Shown here in pieces: positions 1 through 5,627 of a stretch of DNA of 5,650 bases. The stretch lies in NCBI GenBank assembly GCA_015494245.1, contig WGBN01000296.1, positions 1 to 5,650 on the forward strand, read 5' to 3'. This DNA is from Saprospiraceae bacterium. GTDB taxonomy: Bacteria > Bacteroidota > Bacteroidia > Chitinophagales > Saprospiraceae. The translations under genes and the position numbers were made by a program. The stretch's first letter is position 1, and each line of letters begins with the position of its first letter. The notes under the pieces were generated by a model. That model ran no database searches. It was not told the DNA's origin and saw only the letters and a list, made by a program, of their open reading frames with translations.

Positions 1-141
1 GGTGAAGATAAACTCTCCGATAAAAATCCAGGCAGTGATGACCGGCCCGAGCAGAAAGTAAGACAGTACGTTAAAAATCAGGAAGCCAATGATGGTGTAC
101 TTATACCACAGGGGGCTGTTCCCCAGAAAATTCTTGAGCAT
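1..141 (-). CDS. nhaB: NhaB-type Na+/H+ antiporter, N-terminal fragment (cut by window edge)
   Basis: Only the first 47 codons are inside the window, from an ATG at 141 and open to base 1. The protein begins MLKNFLGNSPLWYKYT, continues through a hydrophobic segment (about residues 17-46) and includes GEFIFT at 42-47. From memory, this matches the start of the NhaB family, which reads approximately FLGQSPDWYK followed by a membrane helix ending AEFIFT. NhaB proteins are inner-membrane antiporters of about 500 residues that expel Na+ in exchange for H+. The gene follows the DUF2490 gene by 27 bp on the same strand and is probably the last visible member of the carbonic anhydrase/SulP cluster. 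No Shine-Dalgarno sequence is visible before the ATG. In this context the inferred role is recycling sodium brought in with bicarbonate. The family call is fairly sure, but the rest of the protein cannot be judged. Confidence 0.8.
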   Translation of the reverse strand, partial: MLKNFLGNSPLWYKYTIIGFLIFNVLSYFLLGPVITAWIFIGEFIFT

Positions 142-168
142 GCTTAGGTGTTTGAGTTGGAAGTTTGT

Positions 169-867
169 CTAATTGGAGTGTCGCGCCTTCTTGCTTAAGT
201 CGGGGTTGAAGACCAGGGCAAACTGCAGGTACCACTTACCAAAGTCATTGACTTGCTGGTGGAGCAGACCCACCTGGAGGTTGCTTGTCCGGTTAAATTG
301 ATACCCCAAAGCTCCATAGAGCCTGTTTCTGTCAAAGAAAGTCTTTTTGCTGTTGACAAAAATTTCGTCATAGAGGCCGAGGAAGATGCTTCCGGCTTCT
401 ATTTGCTTGCTGTTTAGCGGGATGAAGAGCATGAGGCGGTATCGAAATCGGCTTCTGAAATCGTTGTTTACCCATCGCTGTTCGACGCGATAGCGATGTT
501 CAAATTTCAGAGGGCCAATTCTGTTGTTTAAAATGAACTGTTGCCAAATGCGGTGCTCGGTTGATTCGGGCGGCTTCTGCGGTGATTCAAACTCGTAGGA
601 GGCTATATAAGCATAGCCAGCCGAAGCAAAAGCCTCTTTGGAAAAGTGGTAGTTGAGGCCGGTTCGCAACAGCAATTGCTCAACCTCATTGGGGATGATG
701 GTGTGGTTTCTGTATTGGACTTCGGTGTGAAGGCTAAATTTTTCGCTTAGCTTATTCATGCCGAAATACATCATCCAATTGCCCGCGCCCCCTTCCTGAG
801 CAAGAAGGGAGACGGGCAAAAGGATGAGCAAAAAAGCGCCTCGAAAGGCTGCAGCACTAAAACTCAT
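169..867 (-). CDS. DUF2490 family predicted outer-membrane beta-barrel protein
   Basis: This 232-residue protein has a Sec signal peptide: hydrophobic core at about residues 9-22 and likely cleavage after LLA at 21-23, before Q24. The mature part alternates polar and aromatic residues in short strands, as in outer-membrane barrels. Landmarks that resemble DUF2490 (Pfam PF10677) as I remember it are EHRIWQQF (104-111), HRYRVEQRW (124-132), the Arg-rich strand FRSRFRYR (137-144), YDEIFVN (166-172) and FDRNRLYGALGYQ (178-190). The last strand ends WYLQFALVF (212-220), followed by a polar tail. The molecular function of the family is not established. The start lies only 12 bp after the SulP stop and the next gene is nhaB, so co-transcription is very likely. 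The inferred role is an outer-membrane channel or accessory for the ion or bicarbonate system encoded beside it. Family assignment is good; function is open. Confidence 0.85.
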   Translation of the reverse strand: MSFSAAAFRGAFLLILLPVSLLAQEGGAGNWMMYFGMNKLSEKFSLHTEVQYRNHTIIPNEVEQLLLRTGLNYHFSKEAFASAGYAYIASYEFESPQKPPESTEHRIWQQFILNNRIGPLKFEHRYRVEQRWVNNDFRSRFRYRLMLFIPLNSKQIEAGSIFLGLYDEIFVNSKKTFFDRNRLYGALGYQFNRTSNLQVGLLHQQVNDFGKWYLQFALVFNPDLSKKARHSN

Positions 868-879
868 GAAGAATGTATT

Positions 880-2742
880 TTAGTTAGAGGAGTGTTCGTC
901 TTTCACATTGGTTTTAATCCAGGCCAGGCACTCGTCAAAGGTGTCAAAAACATGCTCGGGTGGGATGAGGTCCGGGATGATGTCAATGCGTTCGAGCATG
1001 TATCGGGGTTGGCTGAGTATGCCGACGAGCAGGACTTTTTTTCCGCTGTTGATCAGGTCTATCAGTACGTCTTCCATGGCATACAGTCCCGATTGGTCTA
1101 TGTATTGCATTCTGTCCATGCGAATGATGACGACAGATGCCGTTGGGGGGATTTGTTGAGCCAACTGCTGGAAATCGCTGGTAGAGCCAAAGAAGAGAGG
1201 GCCTTTGATGTGCTTGATATAAACCTCTTCCTTGAGGTTTTTTGGAAAATCGGCTTCATCAGCCCAGTTCTCTTCTTCATTCAGAGGCTTTACGTCAGAT
1301 CGTTCAGCCATTAGATCTCCGATCTTTTTCATAAACATCAGTGAGGCAATGACCAGGCCGATACCTACGGCATATACGAGGTTCCAGACAGACGAAAGCA
1401 CCAGGACGATGAGCATGATGGCTACTTCTCCGCGTGGCATGTACGGAATGGCCTTGAGGCCTTTGTAATCCATGACGCCAATGCCGACAGTGATGAGGAT
1501 GCCGGATAGGACGGCTGCCGGAATTTTCGAGGCAATGGGGCCAAGAGCGAGCAAAATGATGAGCAATACCAGGCCGGCAATCATGCCTGAAAGGCGGGTT
1601 TTGCCACCGGCTTTGATGTTGACAACAGTGCGTATGGTCGCTCCTGCACCGGGGAGCCCTCCGAAAAGAGCTGCAATGCTGTTGCCAATACCCTGGCCGA
1701 CCAACTCCTTGTTGGGTTTGTGCTTGGTCTTGGTCATGTTGTCTGCTACGACAGATGTCAGCAGGGAGTCAATAGCGCCGAGCAGCGCCAGAGTCAGCGC
1801 CGTAAAGATGTAAGGCGTGATATTCCCTAAGGTGAAACCCGAAAAAATCTCCCAATGAGGCAGGGGCAAACCTGCGGGAATCTCCTGGATGGGCCGATAA
1901 TCGAGGTCTAAACCAATGGCTATGCCTGAAACGATGAGCAAGGCAACCAGGGTGCTGGGAACGGCCGTAGTGATGCGCTTAAATCCATAGATGATGATGA
2001 TGGTGCTCAGGGCCAACAGCAACTCCAGCCAGTTGATGTTTTGCAAAGCCCTCGGCAAAACCCGAATGGCACCCAGGACGCCCGAAGCCTCTGCTCCGGC
2101 CAGGGTTTTGGATTCCTTGAGAATTTCTTCCTGAGAGATGTGCTCGGCCCGCTTAATGGTTTCTTTGAAGTCTTCTAACACCAAAATGCCCTCTTCCATT
2201 TCGTCGAGCAGGATGTTTTGCAAAATAATCTCCTCAGCACGGGGCTTGAACTGCTCGACAAAAGCCATGTCTTCTTTGGGGTAGTAGCCTATGGACGGCA
2301 AGATCTGCGTTACCAGAATGATAACCCCAATGGCCGTCATAAAGCCGGATACTACCGGGTAAGGAATGTACTTAATGTACTTGCCCAGGCCAATGGCGCC
2401 TAATCCTATTTGCATCAGGCCGGCCAGTAAAAAGATCATCAAAATGGCGGGCAAGGCCTGATTGACATCTCCGTCAAAAGCAGCTACTAAGGTGGCAATA
2501 ATGACCATGCTCACTGCTGTCATGGGAGCCGTAGGGCCTGATATTTGCGTATTGGTTCCCCCAAAAAGCGCTGCAAAAAAACTCAAAAAGATAGCACCAT
2601 AAAGCCCCGCACTGGGTCCCAGTCCGGAGCTCACGCCAAATGCCAGAGCCAGGGGCAGGGCAACGATGCCGGCAGTAAGACCTCCAAAAAAATCTCCCCT
2701 GAAGTGAGAGAAGTCAAAATCGAAAAATTTCTTCAAATTCAT
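880..2742 (-). CDS. SulP/SLC26 family anion transporter with STAS domain, probable BicA-like bicarbonate transporter
   Basis: This 620-residue inner-membrane protein starts with the SulP core: helix 1 at about 17-40, helix 2 at 45-62, QISGPTAPMTAV (66-77) opening helix 3, helices 4 and 5 at 97-120 and 127-150. It then has a charged insert at about 154-222 and resumes with helices from 238. LGAIDSLLTSVVAD (321-334) and GGLPGAGATIRTVVNIKAGG (361-380) are the anion-site segments of the family. D325, T329, G367, A368 and T369, plus T71, appear to match the sodium and bicarbonate site described for cyanobacterial BicA. After a linker (471-505) comes a cytoplasmic STAS domain (about 506-612) with YIDQSG at 547-552. 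Beta-carbonic anhydrase lies directly upstream, favouring bicarbonate over sulfate as substrate; other anions cannot be excluded. The ATG at 2742 is preceded by GAGG six bases upstream (2749-2752), a plausible ribosome site that supports this start. Length is normal to slightly long because of the insert. Confidence 0.93.
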   Translation of the reverse strand: MNLKKFFDFDFSHFRGDFFGGLTAGIVALPLALAFGVSSGLGPSAGLYGAIFLSFFAALFGGTNTQISGPTAPMTAVSMVIIATLVAAFDGDVNQALPAILMIFLLAGLMQIGLGAIGLGKYIKYIPYPVVSGFMTAIGVIILVTQILPSIGYYPKEDMAFVEQFKPRAEEIILQNILLDEMEEGILVLEDFKETIKRAEHISQEEILKESKTLAGAEASGVLGAIRVLPRALQNINWLELLLALSTIIIIYGFKRITTAVPSTLVALLIVSGIAIGLDLDYRPIQEIPAGLPLPHWEIFSGFTLGNITPYIFTALTLALLGAIDSLLTSVVADNMTKTKHKPNKELVGQGIGNSIAALFGGLPGAGATIRTVVNIKAGGKTRLSGMIAGLVLLIILLALGPIASKIPAAVLSGILITVGIGVMDYKGLKAIPYMPRGEVAIMLIVLVLSSVWNLVYAVGIGLVIASLMFMKKIGDLMAERSDVKPLNEEENWADEADFPKNLKEEVYIKHIKGPLFFGSTSDFQQLAQQIPPTASVVIIRMDRMQYIDQSGLYAMEDVLIDLINSGKKVLLVGILSQPRYMLERIDIIPDLIPPEHVFDTFDECLAWIKTNVKDEHSSN

Positions 2743-2779
2743 TTTTTTCCTCGTTTATGTCCGTGGGATGAAGCATGTG

Positions 2780-2810
2780 AAAAAAGACCCGGGCGCCGGG
2801 CGCCCGGATC
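2780..2810 (-). terminator. Intrinsic terminator or attenuator between carbonic anhydrase and SulP genes
   Basis: Read on the minus strand, the element begins 8 bases after the carbonic anhydrase stop codon. A GC-only 7-bp stem (2789-2795 with 2801-2807) closes a 5-base loop, and after one mismatch the stem gains two more pairs (2786-2787 with 2809-2810). It is followed at once by six T (A run at 2780-2785 on the plus strand). The plus strand has no T run after the hairpin, so the orientation is minus. This is the classic form of a rho-independent terminator. It lies inside a cluster whose genes are otherwise closely spaced, so it probably limits rather than abolishes read-through into SulP (inference). 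No TAnnTTTG promoter was found in the 30-40 bases left before the SulP start. Confidence 0.75.
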
Positions 2811-2818
2811 TGAGAAAA

Positions 2819-3472
2819 CTACAGAGACAAAAAATTGACTTTACCCGAAGCCACGTCATACATGGCCGGTACAATGTCAATTTTACCTTCGCGGTAGAGT
2901 TTGTGTAAAATGGGGCTTTGCTGATGGATGTTCTGAATCGTCAGCTCCACGTTTTTTATGGCTACGCGGTTGACAAAAGCCTCATTGCCGGAGCTCCGGT
3001 CTTCTTCTCCGGCGGATTCTGTGGCCTTTACGGCCGGGACAATCTTTTCGAGCAATTTGGTCAGATTGCCGAGTTGCACTGAATCGCAGGCTCCCTTGAT
3101 AGCACCACAGGATGTGTGCCCCATGACTACAATGAGCTTGGAGCCGGCAAGTTCGCAGGCAAATTCCATGCTGCCCAGCACGTCTTCATTCACGACATTG
3201 CCGGCTATGCGGGCGTTAAAGATGTCGCCTATGCCCTGATCAAAAATGATTTCCGTAGGAACGCGCGAATCAATGCAGCTCAGGATTATGGCAAAAGGGT
3301 ACTGCCCTTTGGCGGTTTTGTTTACCTGCCAACCTAAGTCCCTTTCCAGCTTTCGGTTTTCTACAAAGCGCTCATTGCCTCTTTGCAGGATGTCTATGGC
3401 CATGGCAGGAGTGATCTGCGCCTGGGTTTCGGCAGTGTGTACTTTGGGGGTGTCTTTATCGGTTAGAGCCAT
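2819..3472 (-). CDS. Beta-class carbonic anhydrase
   Basis: This 217-residue protein catalyses reversible hydration of CO2 to bicarbonate. The beta-class zinc site is intact: CIDSR at 66-70 gives ligand C66 and the D68/R70 dyad, and HTSCGAIKGA at 119-128 gives ligands H119 and C122. Also typical are the N-terminal LQRGNERF (29-36), ARIAGNVV (87-94) and the closing GKIDIVPAMYDVASGKV (196-212). There is no signal peptide, so the enzyme is cytoplasmic. Length is usual for the class. The ATG at 3472 follows a purine-rich GAGAGAG, which may act as a weak ribosome site. It is the first gene of the cluster, 76 bp before the SulP transporter, with a terminator-like hairpin between them. The link to SulP indicates a job in inorganic carbon supply or pH balance, feeding carboxylases, rather than respiration of CO2 as such (inference). 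No clear promoter of the Bacteroidota type was found in the 221 bp upstream. Confidence 0.96.
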   Translation of the reverse strand: MALTDKDTPKVHTAETQAQITPAMAIDILQRGNERFVENRKLERDLGWQVNKTAKGQYPFAIILSCIDSRVPTEIIFDQGIGDIFNARIAGNVVNEDVLGSMEFACELAGSKLIVVMGHTSCGAIKGACDSVQLGNLTKLLEKIVPAVKATESAGEEDRSSGNEAFVNRVAIKNVELTIQNIHQQSPILHKLYREGKIDIVPAMYDVASGKVNFLSL

Positions 3473-3655
3473 CTCTCTCGTTTTTGTTGGGTTTGAAGGA
3501 TGCTCCCTCTGATCAGCACTTTATTGGGCTGTCGAAGGGAAGTGGTGTTCTTGAAAAGGCTTGCGATGCAGGAAAGGCTGAAGTGCAGTCTCATATCAGG
3601 AGATGCAGCCCACAAGGGCATGGCAAGCCAAAGAGGACTTCATGCCGTGAAAGCG

Positions 3656-3676
3656 CTCAAATCGTTCTGATTTGAG
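3656..3676. repeat. Perfect 8-bp inverted repeat upstream of carbonic anhydrase gene
   Basis: CTCAAATC at 3656-3663 and GATTTGAG at 3669-3676 are exact reverse complements around a 5-base centre. The element lies 17 bp past the stop of the small protein gene and about 180 bp before the carbonic anhydrase start. It could be a weak transcription terminator for the small gene, but neither strand has a T run after it. It could equally be an operator for a dimeric regulator of the carbonic anhydrase/SulP cluster. The symmetry is seen; the role is unknown. Confidence 0.4.
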
Positions 3677-3693
3677 GCAGGGACAAAAGTCTG

Positions 3694-4005
3694 TTAAGAT
3701 TGGAGAGATTCCGGAGGCGGGGTAGCTGTTTCCGGATGATGAGGAGAAAGGAAATGCTCTGAACAAAAAATACTTTCAAGGCCGGTTTTACTTTCCGCAT
3801 TGAAGTTCAATAAGGATAATTGAAACTCTTCACCACAGTCGTCCTTTGCCTTTTCGGTTTCTGCATCTATACATTCAAACGGACACAAATCCATGGCATG
3901 CTCATCACCTGTGCTGTAAGCGCTTATGTGCAGCGCCAGTTGGGCGAGGAGGAAGAGGTAAATGATGCCTCGAAAAATGGGACGATATGTAGAAGCAGAC
4001 TTCAA
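3694..4005 (-). CDS. Small membrane-anchored or exported Cys-containing hypothetical protein (TTG start)
   Basis: I do not recognise this protein. From the TTG at 4005 it has 103 residues: a basic N-terminus (KSASTYRPIFR), one hydrophobic helix (GIIYLFLLAQLALHISAY, about 13-30) that may be a signal peptide or anchor, and an acidic region with cysteines at about 40, 44, 56 and 80 (CPFEC, DDCGEE, IFCSEH). The tail is His/Pro-rich, HHPETATPPPESLQS. The frame stays open for 14 more codons to a TTG at 4047, but a good promoter covers 4035-4066, so that longer start would lie inside the promoter. No ATG precedes the hydrophobic helix; AAAGGA lies about 12 bases before the chosen TTG. It sits alone between a terminator and the carbonic anhydrase spacer. 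Cysteines plus an anchor suggest an oxidising periplasmic location or metal contact, but this is a guess. That the gene is real is likely, not certain. Confidence 0.55.
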   Translation of the reverse strand: MKSASTYRPIFRGIIYLFLLAQLALHISAYSTGDEHAMDLCPFECIDAETEKAKDDCGEEFQLSLLNFNAESKTGLESIFCSEHFLSPHHPETATPPPESLQS

Positions 4006-4034
4006 GCCTATGCGTTTTTTCCTTTGGTGGCCGG

Positions 4035-4066
4035 CAAAGGTAAGCAAAAAAAATCAATTAAGCAAA
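4035..4066 (-). promoter_or_regulatory. Bacteroidota-type promoter for the small protein gene
   Basis: On the minus strand TTTG (4066-4063) is followed after exactly 20 bases by TACCTTTG (4042-4035). This fits the Bacteroidetes sigma-ABfr consensus TTTG, about 19-21 bases, TAnnTTTG. Transcription would begin near 4028-4031, about 25 bases before the TTG at 4005. The spacer is T-rich. It directly follows the terminator hairpin of the deacetylase-like gene, so the two units appear to be transcribed separately. Confidence 0.6.
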
Positions 4067-4068
4067 TA

Positions 4069-4091
4069 AGAGGGAAAAAAAGTTCCCCTCT
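4069..4091 (-). terminator. Likely terminator hairpin of the deacetylase-like gene
   Basis: Starting 6 bases after the stop codon, the minus strand reads AGAGGGGAA, a 5-base CTTTT loop, then TTTCCCTCT. This forms a 9-bp stem with one G-U pair. It is followed by TATTTGCTTAATTG and then eight T, a T-rich but interrupted tail. On the plus strand the wobble becomes an A-C mismatch, which supports the minus orientation. The tail overlaps the next promoter. Confidence 0.5.
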
Positions 4092-4097
4092 AATGGC

Positions 4098-5243
4098 TTA
4101 CTGCGCCAAAAAGCGCTTACTCACTACACTTTTATCCGTTCTGATTTGTATGAAATAGATGCCTTTCGGCAAATGTTGCAGCGGCAGGGACAGCTCCTGC
4201 TGTCCTTCCTGTAAATCCAGCTGCAACACCTTCTGTCCGTTAGCATTGAAGAGATACAGCTCCTGTGCTTGCAGTTCTTGCAAGGATATTACTACGAAAT
4301 CGCGGGCCGGATTGGGGTATATATCAAAAGTTTTTTCTGTCGAAAGAGCCGTTTGTGTGGCCGTGCTTTCACAAACTCCGCTTTCCCGCAAAATTTTCCT
4401 GACTGTTTTGCATCCTTTTCCTTCAATGAAATTCATCCACACGTTAAAGTAGTTGTTTTCCGGAGGGAAAGTGTTGTCGGCTTCTGCAAAATCAAAAACG
4501 TGGGTAACAACCCCTACAACACTGTAATCGCCCGAAAAGCCCAGGCTGTCATTGTACAAGGCTATCATTTGATTGACTTCTTCCATCTCGTCAATGAAGT
4601 AGTAATCTATGGAGCAAACGGTATAAGGCCCGTAGGTCGTGGAACCGATAACCGTCGGCCCGTGCGTAGCCACATACGGATTGGAGAACCCTTGTTCGGG
4701 GTAATCTCTGCCGCCATCCGTGCGATAGGGAATGTTGGGATACATGTCCACAGCCGGGTGTTCATCCGAAGAGCCCCAGGTGAGCATGAGGGAGTCACCG
4801 GCCAGTTCATCGAGTTTTTCCCAAAAGACGTTCATGGGGATGCTGCTGGTGTCTTGCGCACAACCTGCACCCATAGATAATTGATGCAAGATGAGGGAGT
4901 CCGGAGGATAGTTGGTGTATCCATCGTAAAAGCAATGGAAGATGCCGTGGTGATGAGCAGCTATTTCGTGCCCGTTCGCCTGCCAGGTGCGTATGGTGTC
5001 TATTCTGGCCGGGTCAGCCAGTATGAAATCTACCCATTGAGGAGACATTTCCAAAGTCAAAGGTACCTGATGCTGGTCGGCTATATGCACCATTTTTCGC
5101 AATTTGTTGAAATGCGGAAAGTCGGCGTAGTCCGGGTCGCAATGAACGACAAAAAAAGAGTTGGCCGGGGGTGATTGGGCTGTTCCAAATGCCGGTAAGA
5201 GGGCGTAAAGCGTCAAAACAAACAGTGTGTGCGAAAATTTCAT
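4098..5243 (-). CDS. Secreted polysaccharide-deacetylase-like (NodB-fold) protein with type IX secretion sorting domain
   Basis: This 381-residue protein starts MKFSHTLFVL and has a clear Sec signal peptide (about 1-22, ending FGTA). A TTG 18 codons upstream would put a charged, Cys-containing stretch before the signal, so the ATG at 5243 is preferred. Residues about 28-290 look like a NodB-type deacetylase barrel: HCDPDYAD (34-41) as the Asp motif, VPLTLEM (60-66), and GHEIAAHHHGIFH (91-103), in which H99 and H103 have the H-x3-H spacing of the family's metal site. H194 and H248 (VVTHVFDF) are late histidines that could complete the site. The canonical TFDDG motif is not present, so catalysis is unproven. 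Residues 305-381 form a type A sorting domain: FDIYPNPARD, LYLFNANGQKV, LPKGIYFIQI, then a basic end. The product is therefore exported to the surface or medium by the type IX system. Substrate is unknown. It stands as a single-gene unit. Confidence 0.8.
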   Translation of the reverse strand: MKFSHTLFVLTLYALLPAFGTAQSPPANSFFVVHCDPDYADFPHFNKLRKMVHIADQHQVPLTLEMSPQWVDFILADPARIDTIRTWQANGHEIAAHHHGIFHCFYDGYTNYPPDSLILHQLSMGAGCAQDTSSIPMNVFWEKLDELAGDSLMLTWGSSDEHPAVDMYPNIPYRTDGGRDYPEQGFSNPYVATHGPTVIGSTTYGPYTVCSIDYYFIDEMEEVNQMIALYNDSLGFSGDYSVVGVVTHVFDFAEADNTFPPENNYFNVWMNFIEGKGCKTVRKILRESGVCESTATQTALSTEKTFDIYPNPARDFVVISLQELQAQELYLFNANGQKVLQLDLQEGQQELSLPLQHLPKGIYFIQIRTDKSVVSKRFLAQ

Positions 5244-5265
5244 GGTTGATTGTTTTGTTTTACAA

Positions 5266-5313
5266 CAATGGTTTATTAAGAAGTTTTTTATCTCCAATAG
5301 TTCATTAAGTTTT
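5266..5313. repeat. Two direct copies of an AT-rich 15-19-mer
   Basis: CAATGGTTTATTAAG at 5266-5280 and CAATAGTTCATTAAG at 5295-5309 share 13 of 15 bases and start 29 bp apart. The second copy continues with TTTT to 5313. Both resemble the reverse complement of 5628-5646: 14 of 15 for the first copy and 18 of 19 for the second. They lie in the untranslated leader region of the deacetylase-like gene. Confidence 0.6.
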
Positions 5314-5394
5314 GAGATAGCAATATGCCCAAAATTCAGCGCTTATCCAATACCCTTTTTATTTTTTGTCAACTTAGGCTTGATTGCAAAGTTG

Positions 5395-5402
5395 CAAAAA
5401 TA
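5395..5402 (-). promoter_or_regulatory. Possible -7 promoter box for the deacetylase-like gene
   Basis: The minus strand reads TATTTTTG, a match to TAnnTTTG, the only full match found upstream of the ATG at 5243. The nearest upstream TTG (5420-5418) is only 15 bases away, shorter than the usual 19-21, and the leader would be about 145 bases long. This makes it a weak candidate. Confidence 0.25.
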
Positions 5403-5445
5403 AATGACACCATCTGACAATTGAACCGTCCTTAAAACCCGTGGG

Positions 5446-5577
5446 AACCCGCACAATCCGCGTCATCTGTCAGACTGAGCTTGCCGAAGTCCGCGTTCTA
5501 TCATGTCACTATTGACGGTAGGCAACAATGCCGTAATAGAACGCGGATTTTCGCGGGTGCGGCGGATTTTCGCGGGT
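5446..5577. repeat. GC-rich nested intergenic repeat block with long hairpin
   Basis: TCCGCGTTCTAT (5490-5501) and ATAGAACGCGGA (5536-5547) are perfect 12-bp inverted repeats around a 34-base loop. The stem can extend outward with A-T and G-U pairs. To the right, the 16-mer GCGGATTTTCGCGGGT occurs twice without change (5543-5558 and 5562-5577). To the left, AACCCGCACAATCCGCG (5446-5462) is a near reverse complement of the same module. Between them, 5469-5489 reads GTCAGACTGAGCTTGCCGAAG, which resembles the widespread TGAGCxTGTCGAAG intergenic repeat. The block has the form of a dispersed, structured repeat and not of a gene. Confidence 0.6.
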
Positions 5578-5627
5578 TTAAGCTGATTCAACTTGATAGC
5601 TTGGTTTCTGATGGAGACAGATAGCCA

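Noticed and set aside
892..1314. Plus-strand open frame of 140 codons
   Set aside because: It lies entirely opposite the STAS-domain end of the SulP gene, has no family features, and is explained as an antisense shadow.
3527..3541. GGCTGTCGAAGGGA resembling the TGAGCCTGTCGAAGG intergenic repeat
   Set aside because: Only a partial match without the second half of the repeat or any symmetry; too short to call.
3617..3646. GGCATG/CATGCC inverted repeat with an 18-base loop
   Set aside because: A 6-bp stem with a long loop and no T run is expected by chance in a spacer of this size.
3484..3675. 63-codon plus-strand open frame in the spacer upstream of carbonic anhydrase
   Set aside because: It has no recognisable features and spans the palindrome; random open frames of this size are common at this base composition.
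3663..4148. Shared 12-mer CGTTCTGATTTG at 3663-3674 and 4137-4148
   Set aside because: The second copy is in the coding region of the sorting domain and flanking bases differ, so chance is the simplest explanation.
3820..4158. Plus-strand open frame of 112 codons opposite the small protein gene
   Set aside because: It runs through the terminator/promoter junction and into the end of the deacetylase-like gene, and its product is unlike a folded or exported protein. The minus-strand frame has a promoter and a hydrophobic helix.
4269..4880. Plus-strand open frame of 203 codons
   Set aside because: It lies opposite the deacetylase-like gene, whose signal peptide, motifs and sorting domain are clear; the plus-strand product shows no domain.
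5244..5297. 18-codon N-terminal extension of the deacetylase-like protein from a TTG at 5297
   Set aside because: It would place a charged, Cys-containing stretch before a textbook signal peptide; the ATG at 5243 gives a normal exported precursor.
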